The position numbers and the translations under genes are program-made. A stretch of 47,169 nucleotides of DNA from Caulobacteraceae bacterium (lineage in GTDB: Bacteria > Pseudomonadota > Alphaproteobacteria > Caulobacterales > Caulobacteraceae), in contig JAIERG010000061.1 in NCBI GenBank assembly GCA_019747095.1, positions 1 to 47,169 of the forward strand, in the 5' to 3' direction. Below, one piece after another: positions 8,801 to 17,301 of the stretch. The stretch's first letter is position 1. Each line of letters begins with the position of its first letter. Below the pieces are notes generated by a model that was given only the letters and a program-made list of their open reading frames with translations, was not told the DNA's origin and did no database searches.

Positions 8801-9349
8801 ATGACCTTCGTTGGAACCGCCCTGAGCCTGACTGCCTTGGCCCTTGCCGAAGCTCCGACTGCTGCTCCCCAGACTATTGCTGCGGAGTGGGCCGCCGTCA
8901 GTGCGCTGGAGCCAAGCGGTGGTGCGGGATCGGTGCAGTCCTCGGGCTCGCTTGCTCCACAGCGTCGGACAGCTGTCGCCTTCCTTTGCCCCGAACGCTG
9001 GTACGGTGGCTTGGCGGGGACCGACCGGCCAGACCCCGAGATGTGCTATCCTGGTCCGGGTGCTACGCCGGCCTATCCTCCCGCGGCCGACGAGGAGCCC
9101 TGTATCGCAGGCTACGTCAGAAGCAGCACCTGGTGCGTCCAGAACCCCGAAGCCATCACAACGTCCGGTGGCCCGGCGTCGGCCAGCCCCGTCAGTTGCC
9201 CGCGCCCGACCTCAACAACCGCCAATGCGGGATCCGTACTCGGAGGGCTGCTTGGAAGCCGGCGGGGCAATGCCCAAGCGGGCGCAGCGCTCGGTGGGAT
9301 GCTGGGCAATGCTTTCAGCGGTCAGGCCTCATCATCAAACTGCCCCTGA
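8801..9349 (+). CDS. Secreted hypothetical protein with C-terminal glycine-zipper-like segment
   Basis: N-terminal hydrophobic leader, conserved-type Cys residues, C-terminal GSVLGGLLGSRRGNAQAGAALGGMLGNAF. Confidence 0.55.
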   Translation: MTFVGTALSLTALALAEAPTAAPQTIAAEWAAVSALEPSGGAGSVQSSGSLAPQRRTAVAFLCPERWYGGLAGTDRPDPEMCYPGPGATPAYPPAADEEPCIAGYVRSSTWCVQNPEAITTSGGPASASPVSCPRPTSTTANAGSVLGGLLGSRRGNAQAGAALGGMLGNAFSGQASSSNCP

Positions 9350-9387
9350 TCTCACTGTCGACGACTGCTCCGGCGACGCTTCGAAAT

Positions 9388-9563
9388 CCGACCTGCGCGA
9401 TACCTGCAAGACGCCTCTTCAGGAACGGGCTCAGCCGAAGTCCGGTTCGTAGGCGATCTTCTCGATGACCTTACTGGCCGCGCCACGGGTCGCATAAACC
9501 CCGACGATAACCCCCTTGTCGGTCGCTTCCTCGATCCGGTGCAGCTCCCACCGCTTTTCGGGC
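9388..9563. repeat. Internal copy of the element-end/small-ORF repeat
   Basis: 9431-9563 differs from 16983-17115 at about 4 positions; 9388-9430 resembles 4130-4172 and 16936-16980. Confidence 0.85.
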
Positions 9564-9601
9564 GTTTGGGTCAGGCGGAAAGCGCGGCCGCTCTTGCGCA
9601 T
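9431..9601 (-). CDS. Small hypothetical protein (56 aa), paralogue of 16983-17198
   Basis: MRKSGRAFRLTQTPEKRWELHRIEEATDKGVIVGVYATRGAASKVIEKIAYEPDFG; below the length cutoff of the supplied ORF track. Confidence 0.6.
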   Translation of the reverse strand: MRKSGRAFRLTQTPEKRWELHRIEEATDKGVIVGVYATRGAASKVIEKIAYEPDFG

Positions 9602-9694
9602 GAAGAATGTCTTTGACCCCTGAAGGGGTGTCCACCTGCAGTCCGCACTGCCGCCCTCGACGCTACCGTGCTCCTCTGGCTATGGGGCCAGACC

Positions 9695-11716
9695 CTAGTC
9701 GCCGCGGGATCCGTCTCTATCCCGAGCGATCCCGGGGGCTCTGGATAAGACATCTGCGGTCAGTCCGTGAGCGACGGCTTCGAAGTATCTGGATCGGCAC
9801 GCTGTGTCCTCGAACGGCAGCGCCTGTAGTGCGAAGCTGCCCAATCCTTCGGGATAGATGCGCAGAAACGCTTCGCGGCGCGACACAAGAGCCTGGCGTC
9901 TTCCGAGGATCGCTGCCGTCGCTATTCCAGTCATCAGCGCAGAGGGATGGCTGTCATCCCCCGCCAGGGCCAACTCAATGAAGCGCTCTGCGTCTTCCAT
10001 CCTTCCAGCCATGAACTCGGCCATCGCCCGGCCCGACATCAGGCCGTTGGCACCATAGGCGAGGGGATTGAGACGCTCGGCCTTGTCGAACATCGCATGA
10101 GCCAAGCCGGCCTCGGCCTTCATGGCATGCATCCAGCCACCACAGATCCACGCTGTGTACTCATTGGGATTAAGGGCGATGGCTCGCTCGATGGATTTGC
10201 GGGCCACTTCGAACTCATGCGCCATGTAAAAGAGCGCCGTGCCGGCCGTGGCTTGGGTGCGTGCGTCGTCACGACCATGGATGAGGGCATCCCGGCTCAT
10301 CTGCGCAAATCGCTGAAGGTCGTCGGGTGTCTTGATCGCATTCCCGTATGCCGCCGCCCAAGGCGTCATGGCGAGCGCAGGATGGAACCGAGGGTCGATC
10401 GATAGAGCCTGTTCGAAGAGCGTCAGGGCCAGTCCATAGTCGCGCCCTTCCAGGCTAAAGCCCGCGAAAAGGCCGCGAAGATAGAGCTCGTAGGCGTCTG
10501 CAGAAGACGTTGGTCGCACCTTGCGCAGCCGCAATGCTTCAATCTGCGCCTGAGGCTCGACCTGAACAGCAATGTCGGCCGCTGCCGTCTCTTGCAGATC
10601 CCAAAGATCCGAAAGAATGCCTTCGGACTGACCGAGGGCGAGCATCCGTCCGCTCTCACCGTCCACGGCTCGCCAGCGCAACCTGAGGCGTCCATCGATC
10701 GCGAGAGTCAGGGACCCGCCGACCAGCACCGTTGCGCCAAGCGCCGCCGCTGTTGTGACGGGGTCCTCCAGGCGACCTGCATAGCTGGCCGTTGACGCCG
10801 CATTGATGACCACAATCGAGCGGAACCGTGAAAGAGCGTGGGTCAAGCCATCCAGAAACCCTGCCGGAATGTGGCCGGGCAGGGCCTCGGCGCTCAGGTC
10901 CTGGAAGGGGAGAATCGCGACAACTGGTAACCCCTCAGGACCCTCTACCTTTGCGGTCGTTCCGGACCGCCTTGGTACAGCCCCATCTCGGAGGGCAAGC
11001 CGGAGCTCTGGCCCTGTCTCGACGCCAACGAGACGCATCTGGCGCTCTGTCTGCGAGACGAACTGTTGCGCCTCATCCTTGCGGCCGATCTCTACGAGAG
11101 CCCTAACCAACGCGGCACAAGCACCCTCGTCCATCGGATCCAGAGAAACCAGGCGATGAAGATGGGCTACCTTCGCGGATCCCTCGGAGGCCTCAACCTG
11201 CTGGCGTGAGAGACTCAGGGCGAGATTGCGAAAATCTTCCCTCTGGGCGGCCAACCAGGCCGTGTACTCGGGGCGATCGGGAAGCTCGGCGTCGCCAAGC
11301 AGTTCGCCATCCATGAGGTTCAAGGCTTCTGTTCGCTCAGCCATAGAGAGCGAGCCCGCGTTTTTGCTCATCAGCTGAGAAGCATAAGCGGCGTCGACTT
11401 CCGTTCCGTCGAGGTCAAGGCGAACGGTGTCGCGATCTGCGATCAGGCGGCGTCGGTCAGATGTGTCGGTCAAGGGGCGGAGCTTCGTCAGGCTCCAGCG
11501 CAGAGCGGCCCGAGGATCGTCGGGCTGTTCGAAGAAGAGCTCGCAAAGTCGCTGCCGCGCAACAGGCCGTCCTGTGAGCGCCAGATAGCCTAGGATAGCG
11601 CGCGTCTTCCTCGAGGCCGGGATGGGTAGGTCCATACCACCCCGGCGGATCTGCAGGGGGCCGAACAGCCGAAGCTGCAAGCGCTCAGGGTCGGTCTCGG
11701 CAGCCATAACGCCCAA
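9695..11716 (-). CDS. BTAD/SARP-type transcriptional regulator with TolB-like and TPR regions (possible start 11707)
   Basis: N-terminal winged helix (LRLFGPLQIRRGGMDLPIPASRKTRAILGYLALTG), BTAD (DGELLGDAELPDRPEYTAWLAAQRE), VAILPFQDLSAE TolB-like segment, C-terminal TPR-like helices. Confidence 0.85.
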   Translation of the reverse strand: MGVMAAETDPERLQLRLFGPLQIRRGGMDLPIPASRKTRAILGYLALTGRPVARQRLCELFFEQPDDPRAALRWSLTKLRPLTDTSDRRRLIADRDTVRLDLDGTEVDAAYASQLMSKNAGSLSMAERTEALNLMDGELLGDAELPDRPEYTAWLAAQREDFRNLALSLSRQQVEASEGSAKVAHLHRLVSLDPMDEGACAALVRALVEIGRKDEAQQFVSQTERQMRLVGVETGPELRLALRDGAVPRRSGTTAKVEGPEGLPVVAILPFQDLSAEALPGHIPAGFLDGLTHALSRFRSIVVINAASTASYAGRLEDPVTTAAALGATVLVGGSLTLAIDGRLRLRWRAVDGESGRMLALGQSEGILSDLWDLQETAAADIAVQVEPQAQIEALRLRKVRPTSSADAYELYLRGLFAGFSLEGRDYGLALTLFEQALSIDPRFHPALAMTPWAAAYGNAIKTPDDLQRFAQMSRDALIHGRDDARTQATAGTALFYMAHEFEVARKSIERAIALNPNEYTAWICGGWMHAMKAEAGLAHAMFDKAERLNPLAYGANGLMSGRAMAEFMAGRMEDAERFIELALAGDDSHPSALMTGIATAAILGRRQALVSRREAFLRIYPEGLGSFALQALPFEDTACRSRYFEAVAHGLTADVLSRAPGIARDRDGSRGD

Positions 11717-11843
11717 GCTTTAGCGGAAATCATCCCGATTCAAACGGCGTTCCAACGCTTCATCGAACGGCCGCGCCAACGCCTCGGCATCACAACGCTC
11801 CCACCAAGACGGGAAGGGCCCGTCGCCACAGGGAACAAAGAAA

Positions 11844-12437
11844 ATGAAATCCAGCCTACTTTTGACCGCAGCGGTTACGTTGGTCAGTACGGTCGCGTCT
11901 CACGCAGCAGCTCAACAGTTCAGCGGCCCGTATGTCGCCGTTGAAGCTGCTCACGAAGATTATGATGCTGTCGACGGCGAAAGCTTCGCGCTGATCGCAG
12001 GCTGGGACGTGGAGGTCGCGCCGGCCTGGGTTGTGGGTGCGAGCATCCGGGCGACCGTCGATGGCGTTACCGATACGCGGATCCAGACCCTCGGGGCGAA
12101 CACGGCAACGACTGAAACGGCTCTCGAAGACCAATGGAGCGTCAATACCCGGATCGGTCGTGTGTTCGGCGATCGTGTCCTTGTTTTCGGGCAACTCGGC
12201 TATGAGCAGTTCCACTACAACGCGGTTCGCGAGCTTCGCGCGCCCGTGTGCGTCCCCCCGAATGGATGCCTGATCTCGCGCCTGGACGCCTCTTTCGACG
12301 AGGAGATGGTCACCTACGGAGCCGGGGTCGAATGGGCGGCGACGGACCATTGGCGTCTGCGCGGCACCTACACCTTCGGCGACGGTGACGCTTTTGAGCA
12401 GAAGCGCTTCGCAATCACCGCTGCGTTCCAGTTCTGA
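11844..12437 (+). CDS. Outer-membrane beta-barrel protein (OmpA/Omp25-like)
   Basis: Signal peptide ending SHAAAQ, FSGPYVAVEAAHEDYDAVDGESFALIAGWD, terminal FAITAAFQF with C-terminal Phe. Confidence 0.8.
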   Translation: MKSSLLLTAAVTLVSTVASHAAAQQFSGPYVAVEAAHEDYDAVDGESFALIAGWDVEVAPAWVVGASIRATVDGVTDTRIQTLGANTATTETALEDQWSVNTRIGRVFGDRVLVFGQLGYEQFHYNAVRELRAPVCVPPNGCLISRLDASFDEEMVTYGAGVEWAATDHWRLRGTYTFGDGDAFEQKRFAITAAFQF

Positions 12438-12471
12438 GCGCCAGCCAGTCTCACCCGTCCTGGGTAAAGCG

Positions 12472-12657
12472 ATGACCTTCCTGATGAAGTTTGGCATCCT
12501 GCCGGCGGCCTCGGTCGGGCTTTATCTGATCACGGCCGTCACCACCGATCCTCGTCGAGCAAATGAGGAGGATCGGTGCTCGGCCCCCGCGAGCGCCAGC
12601 ATGACGCTGGACCTTCGCGAGACGCTCGAGTGCATCAAGTCCCGCCTTGGGGCCTGA
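12472..12657 (+). CDS. Small hypothetical protein with one N-terminal hydrophobic segment
   Basis: MTFLMKFGILPAASVGLYLITAVTTDPRRANEEDRCSAPASASMTLDLRETLECIKSRLGA; sits in a compact same-strand cluster. Confidence 0.45.
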   Translation: MTFLMKFGILPAASVGLYLITAVTTDPRRANEEDRCSAPASASMTLDLRETLECIKSRLGA

Positions 12658-12662
12658 CCCCC

Positions 12663-12977
12663 ATGTCAGGGCTTCTCCCAGGCCGCACTGGACCTCAGGT
12701 GATCTGCCTCGCGTGCGAGGCTCACGATGTCGATCGGCGCGTCAGCGAGATCGAGAGCCTTGCAGATCGGCTTGAAGGACACGCGCAGATGCAGAGCGTG
12801 ACCGGTCGGACCACCGCGCTGGCCGTGTCCCTTCCGCTCGTCCACGCCGAGCGCTTCGCCGCCGCTCTCGCTCTGATCGGGGCGACGACGATCGAGCTCG
12901 GAGGAGCCTCCTCACCCTCAGAGTTCCTCGTCGTCATCACTCTGGAATCCAGCCTGTCAGAACGGAAAGACACATGA
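12663..12977 (+). CDS. Hypothetical protein (104 aa)
   Basis: Stop overlaps the next start (ATGA at 12974), indicating translational coupling; no family recognised. Confidence 0.5.
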   Translation: MSGLLPGRTGPQVICLACEAHDVDRRVSEIESLADRLEGHAQMQSVTGRTTALAVSLPLVHAERFAAALALIGATTIELGGASSPSEFLVVITLESSLSERKDT

Positions 12978-13699
12978 AAACCGCTCTTCTCTTTGCCGCA
13001 GCCTCCGCATTGGCGCTTGGCGGCTGCACAAGCATCCAGCCTGCGCGCATGGCTTTGCCTCAAGAACTGGCCTCAACCGCGGTGATCTTGCCTGTCACGG
13101 GCCTTGGCGCAGGGCGCTCAGGGGCGTTCCGAGTCGGCCCTTACTCGGGTCGATTCACACGTTCGGACGAGCGCCTGGGAATCTTCGATCCGATGTTCGA
13201 ACGCCGCGATGGCCGCACGGACTTTGAGCTGACCGGCCCCGAGATCGTCGGCTCCATCCGCGTCGCCTGTCGAGCGCAGGAGCGCACGGTCACGCTCGGC
13301 CTCCTGAGCTTTGAAGCCCAGCCGATGACCTTTGGTTGTGACATCTCCTCGGTCGGCTCCGACCCTGCCAGGCTGGAGATGCGCGCTCACCGCGAGGGAT
13401 TGGGAGGCCGGTTGATGCGGCAGGAGCGGCGGGGGCAGATCACTCTGGACGGCAACACCCTCCAGATCCGCTCCGCTCATGACGTCGAGGGATCCGGCAT
13501 CCAGCTGGCGACGCCGATTGGTTACGTCTTCGACCAGGACGAGGCCTCGATCGGGGCCGTCGAAATCAACGGTAGTCCCACTGTCATCTACGATCCAGTT
13601 GTGAGCGCTAGTGCCCGTCAGGCCATCCTAATCGCATCGGTCGCTCTTGGCCTCTTCTGGGACCCCGCCGAAAGCGCCCTCGGCCGGGAGGGCGAGTGA
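12974..13699 (+). CDS. Predicted lipoprotein of unknown function
   Basis: MKTALLFAAASALALGGC lipobox; 241 aa; overlaps neighbours on both sides (ATGA, TGATG). Confidence 0.75.
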   Translation: MKTALLFAAASALALGGCTSIQPARMALPQELASTAVILPVTGLGAGRSGAFRVGPYSGRFTRSDERLGIFDPMFERRDGRTDFELTGPEIVGSIRVACRAQERTVTLGLLSFEAQPMTFGCDISSVGSDPARLEMRAHREGLGGRLMRQERRGQITLDGNTLQIRSAHDVEGSGIQLATPIGYVFDQDEASIGAVEINGSPTVIYDPVVSASARQAILIASVALGLFWDPAESALGREGE

Positions 13700-14724
13700 T
13701 GCGGACAAGCACAGCCGAAACTCTCGGGATTATGGACGCTAGACGTCGAAGAGCGCCACGGCCTTCGATCAGACGACTGGTCTGGATGGCTGGCGCTGCG
13801 GTCGCGCTGGCCCTGGCCGGATCGGTTACCTACTTCCCCGCATCCGCACAGGACGCTGGGCCCGCTGCGCGCCCGGTGCCCGCACCAACAGTCCATGTCA
13901 CGGATCTGACACCGCGCTTTCTCACGTTTTTCGAAACGGCCCAGGGGCTTGATGCCGATGCCAGGTTCGATGTCTGGCGTCAGACCTATGGCTTCGCTGC
14001 CGTCCCGCCGACCCCTCAGGGTGAGGCCATGGCGCGGAGCCTGCTGGACACCGCATTTGAACGCTACCCTTCAGTCATGCCCCGGATCGAGGCCGGTGCC
14101 GGTGGCATGGGGATCGATCCCGGTGCAGCGGCTTCAGAAGTCGCCGTGCTCCTGGGAGTCGATCAGGCGATTGAGATCGATTTTATAGTGTTCGTCGGCG
14201 GGTTTGAGCAGAACGCGTTCACTTTTCGCGCGCGGAGACCGACCGTGGCCGTGCCCGTCGAGGTTGACCCTGCCTACCAGGCGCTGGCTGGTCGACACGA
14301 GATCGTCCACGCCCTGCACATGGAGATTGCCGAGCTATCGGGCGGATGGGAGCGTTCGATCGCTCAACTCATCCTCCAGGAAGGCCTTGCGATGCGAGCG
14401 ACGCAGGCCCTGATGCCGGATCGACCGGACCTGGAGCACCTCTCAGCCGGCCCGGAATGGTGGGCTCGGGCGAACGAGCGACGTCGCGAGATGCTGATCG
14501 GTGCCTTGCCGCTGCTTTCGGCCTCTGATGGGGCAAGCGTCACGCGCCTCGCCATGGGCCCCGGCGTCGCCGGGCTGCGACGCGAGGCCTACTATCTCGG
14601 CTGGATCATCGTTGGGCGTCTGCTTGGCGAGGGTTGGACGTTCCCTGCGCTTGCCCGGGTGTCCTCCGAGGACATGCCCGATCTCATTCGAGGCGCGATC
14701 GAGCGAGAGCTCGCCGTGTCCTGA
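13699..14724 (+). CDS. Predicted zinc metallopeptidase (HEXXH gluzincin-like), membrane-anchored or secreted
   Basis: N-terminal TM/signal, RHEIVHALHMEIAELSGGW with HEXXH, downstream ILQEGLAMRATQAL containing a candidate third-ligand Glu. Confidence 0.65.
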   Translation: MRTSTAETLGIMDARRRRAPRPSIRRLVWMAGAAVALALAGSVTYFPASAQDAGPAARPVPAPTVHVTDLTPRFLTFFETAQGLDADARFDVWRQTYGFAAVPPTPQGEAMARSLLDTAFERYPSVMPRIEAGAGGMGIDPGAAASEVAVLLGVDQAIEIDFIVFVGGFEQNAFTFRARRPTVAVPVEVDPAYQALAGRHEIVHALHMEIAELSGGWERSIAQLILQEGLAMRATQALMPDRPDLEHLSAGPEWWARANERRREMLIGALPLLSASDGASVTRLAMGPGVAGLRREAYYLGWIIVGRLLGEGWTFPALARVSSEDMPDLIRGAIERELAVS

Positions 14725-14797
14725 GGACATCGACCACCCGACAAGAATGATCACCGCCAAGGTGGCCCTGATTTCCCTTTCCTGTGGAGACTCAACG

Positions 14798-15841
14798 ATG
14801 AAAGCCTTCCTCAGTCGGCGCACCGTGATTGCGGGGAGTGCCTTCCTGCTGAGCAGCCCTGGTGCAGCCACCAGAGCCAAAGCCAGTTGCCAGCCACTCT
14901 CTCCCGACTGGAGTGGTGTTGTCCTCTTCAACGACGGCGGCGCTTCAATCGTTCGCGCTCAAGGCAACCTTTACACGGGCGGTCCGGCGATCACGGCCGA
15001 GACACGATTCAACATCCTCTCGCTCGGAAAGATGATCACCGGCGTGTTGGTGGGGCAGTTGGTCGATGCAGGCTATGTTCGATACAGCGACCCGGTCTCG
15101 GTTCATCTGCCCGATCTTCCGTCGCGCATCGGTGACCTTCGGGTTGGCGATCTGCTCACCCATACGTCTGGCCTCGGCGACTATATCGAGGCGGAGAACT
15201 TCGGGGCCATCGCGGCGGCCCGATCTGCGACCGATCTACTGCCGCTGGTGCTCGCCGCTCCCCACGAGGCCCCTGGCGCGCCCACCTACTCTAACTCCGG
15301 CTATGCGGTGGCGGGGGCCCTGATCGAGCGGATCACGGGTCAGACCTACAAGGACCGGCTCTCAGAACATGTGTTCGCACCCTGTGAAATGCGGTCTGCG
15401 AGCCTCCATCCTCGGGCTGACGACGCCCTCGCCGAGCCGGCGTATGAGGCGTTGCGCTCGGGTCGACCTTCGGTGGGGACCCTCCCCGGCGGCCCGGCTG
15501 GCGGGGCCTTCATGAACGCCGGGGATATGGCGCGCTTCGCACAGACGCTGCTCTCCGGCCGGCTGGTGAGCGACGCAACACGTGACGTCATCACGAGCAT
15601 TCAGGCGGAACGGCAGCCGTTGGCTGCGGACGGCATCCGGCGAGGCTGGGGATTCGGCTTCGGAGTGCGTGGCGAGGGTACAGAGCGTTCGATCGGCCAT
15701 ACCGGCGGCCTGCCGGGGTTCAGCGCCGCCTGCCGCATCCAGCCCTCGCTGGGCCGGATCGTGGTGGCGCTCGCGAACCAGGATCGCCTTGGTGCTGCCG
15801 AAGTGTCGAGCGCGGTCATGGCGAACCCTGATCTCTGCTGA
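14798..15841 (+). CDS. Serine hydrolase, beta-lactamase class C/penicillin-binding fold
   Basis: Tat-like SRRTVIAGSAF leader; SLGK (SXXK), YSNSGYAVAGALIERITG, GHTGGLPGF motifs. Confidence 0.85.
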   Translation: MKAFLSRRTVIAGSAFLLSSPGAATRAKASCQPLSPDWSGVVLFNDGGASIVRAQGNLYTGGPAITAETRFNILSLGKMITGVLVGQLVDAGYVRYSDPVSVHLPDLPSRIGDLRVGDLLTHTSGLGDYIEAENFGAIAAARSATDLLPLVLAAPHEAPGAPTYSNSGYAVAGALIERITGQTYKDRLSEHVFAPCEMRSASLHPRADDALAEPAYEALRSGRPSVGTLPGGPAGGAFMNAGDMARFAQTLLSGRLVSDATRDVITSIQAERQPLAADGIRRGWGFGFGVRGEGTERSIGHTGGLPGFSAACRIQPSLGRIVVALANQDRLGAAEVSSAVMANPDLC

Positions 15842-15997
15842 ACCTGAAAGCTCAAGCTCTGCCGACGATCTGTTTTGGCTCTCGCAAATGCCGCAGGAAC
15901 GGGCTCTCCAGGTACCGGAACAGCAAGCGACGCACTTCCTGCTGCCGTTCGTATGCGAACATCGGTTCGCTACCCTCTATCCGGTCAAGAGCACGGC

Positions 15998-16594
15998 CTA
16001 ACGCCGTGGGGTCGGGCTCAGTGCCCGAGCAGCCTCTGCCCATGCCTCGGATATCTTCGCCCAGTCCGCAGGCTTTGAGGCTCGAACCAAAGGCGAGTTG
16101 TGCAGCGAGCGAAAGATGGCCAAGCCTGTCCCGGCCAGCAGGGGCTCGGCTTTGGCAGCCTTCCTCCCGACCAACACCACAACTTCGACACTGGGTAGCA
16201 GGGCTATCAGGTTGCGGACCTCGGCGGCCCCCTCAGCAAGCTCCTGCCTCGTGATTTTGCGAATGCCATTCCAACCTGGCACCACATTCCACATGACCGT
16301 GTCCTGCCGCCGTATCCCCGCGGCCTCCATGAAGAGGAAGGTAGACTCGGCCGTAGGGTCGTCATTGTCCCGGCTGATGAACCCCGAGCCAGCCCGTCCA
16401 GCGCGGGATGCCGAGGTCATTGGCCCGGGCCTCTCCTTGAGGAACAGCATTCGAGCATTGATCCCACCATCCAGGGGGTCGAAGTCTGGCACCTCGACGC
16501 CGTGGCGAGCGCGAAGGTCGGCAGCAAACCCTGCAAGCGGCGCGATGTACGGTTTGGCCCGATTGCCGAGCCGTTGACAGCTGGCGTGCCGCAT
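15998..16594 (-). CDS. Uracil-DNA glycosylase-superfamily protein
   Basis: ARMLFLKERPGPMTS, FISRDNDDPTAESTFLFMEAAGI, TVMWNVVPGWNG, SLHNSPLV resemble UDG-superfamily motif blocks. Confidence 0.7.
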   Translation of the reverse strand: MRHASCQRLGNRAKPYIAPLAGFAADLRARHGVEVPDFDPLDGGINARMLFLKERPGPMTSASRAGRAGSGFISRDNDDPTAESTFLFMEAAGIRRQDTVMWNVVPGWNGIRKITRQELAEGAAEVRNLIALLPSVEVVVLVGRKAAKAEPLLAGTGLAIFRSLHNSPLVRASKPADWAKISEAWAEAARALSPTPRR

Positions 16595-16734
16595 CCAGTC
16601 AGCAACGACTACCGCCTACAGTCACCACGAACCGAGGGCTGAGATCACTCCCTCTGGGCACCCACCCCGCACCCAAGCGGAAGCGCCTTCCGGTCGGACC
16701 CGGCCAGACGCTAAGGCTAGAGGTGCTCTGGAGA

Positions 16735-16782
16735 GGTGGTGCCGCTTAGGTGACTCGAACACCTGACCCCCTCATTACGAAT
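16735..16782. repeat. Direct repeat B: 3' half of tRNA-Thr (46 nt, 16737-16782); att-like
   Basis: 48 bp identical to the corresponding parts of repeats A (3925-3976) and C (19801-19852). Confidence 0.9.
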
Positions 16783-17002
16783 TCAGCGGAAGCTTCAGAC
16801 CGAGCCCATGCCCCGCAAGGGTTTGAGGGCCAAAGTCGGCCGGTGATCTCGCCGCCCCCAGCCCCTTCCCAGACTGGCCTAAAGTGCTGGTTTTGCACCT
16901 CCCAAGCTAACGATCTTTAGCTGGGCGGGCCCCCGGAATTCGACCTGCGCCATACCTGCAAGAAGCTTGCTGAGGAAAGGACTCAGCCGAAGTCCGGTTC
17001 GT
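16783..17002. repeat. Element end block, copy 2
   Basis: Similar to 3977-4200 (see there); runs into the small ORF on the minus strand. Confidence 0.8.
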
Positions 17003-17198
17003 AGGCGATCTTCTCGATGACCTTACTGGCCGCACCGCGGGTCGCATAAACCCCGACGATAACCCCCTTGTCGGTCGCTCCCTCGATCCGGTGCAGCTCC
17101 CACCGCTTTTCTGGCCATGAGTCCTGAACCAAGCGGGCGGTTCGACAAACGCCTTTGGTTCCGGCCAATCGTTGGATCCAATCCTCACGGTGTCCCAT
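16983..17198 (-). CDS. Small hypothetical protein, paralogue of 9431-9601 (ORF open to 17261)
   Basis: ...PEKRWELHRIEGATDKGVIVGVYATRGAASKVIEKIAYEPDFG, near-identical C-terminal 40 residues. Confidence 0.55.
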   Translation of the reverse strand: MGHREDWIQRLAGTKGVCRTARLVQDSWPEKRWELHRIEGATDKGVIVGVYATRGAASKVIEKIAYEPDFG

Positions 17199-17301
17199 GT
17201 GCCGGGCGCGTTCTGGGTGTGGCGTCAGCGTCTGCCGGACCGTGCGGGTTGAAGATCGCAAGGGTACCGCTATCGTCTTTGCGAGCTTTTATGGGGTGTT
17301 G

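Noticed and set aside
14798-15841. Possible AmpC-type beta-lactamase resistance gene, functionally linked to ampG
   Set aside because: Only the general SXXK/YXN/HTG fold motifs are present; this family includes many esterases and peptidases, and ampG is 25 kb away in a core context.
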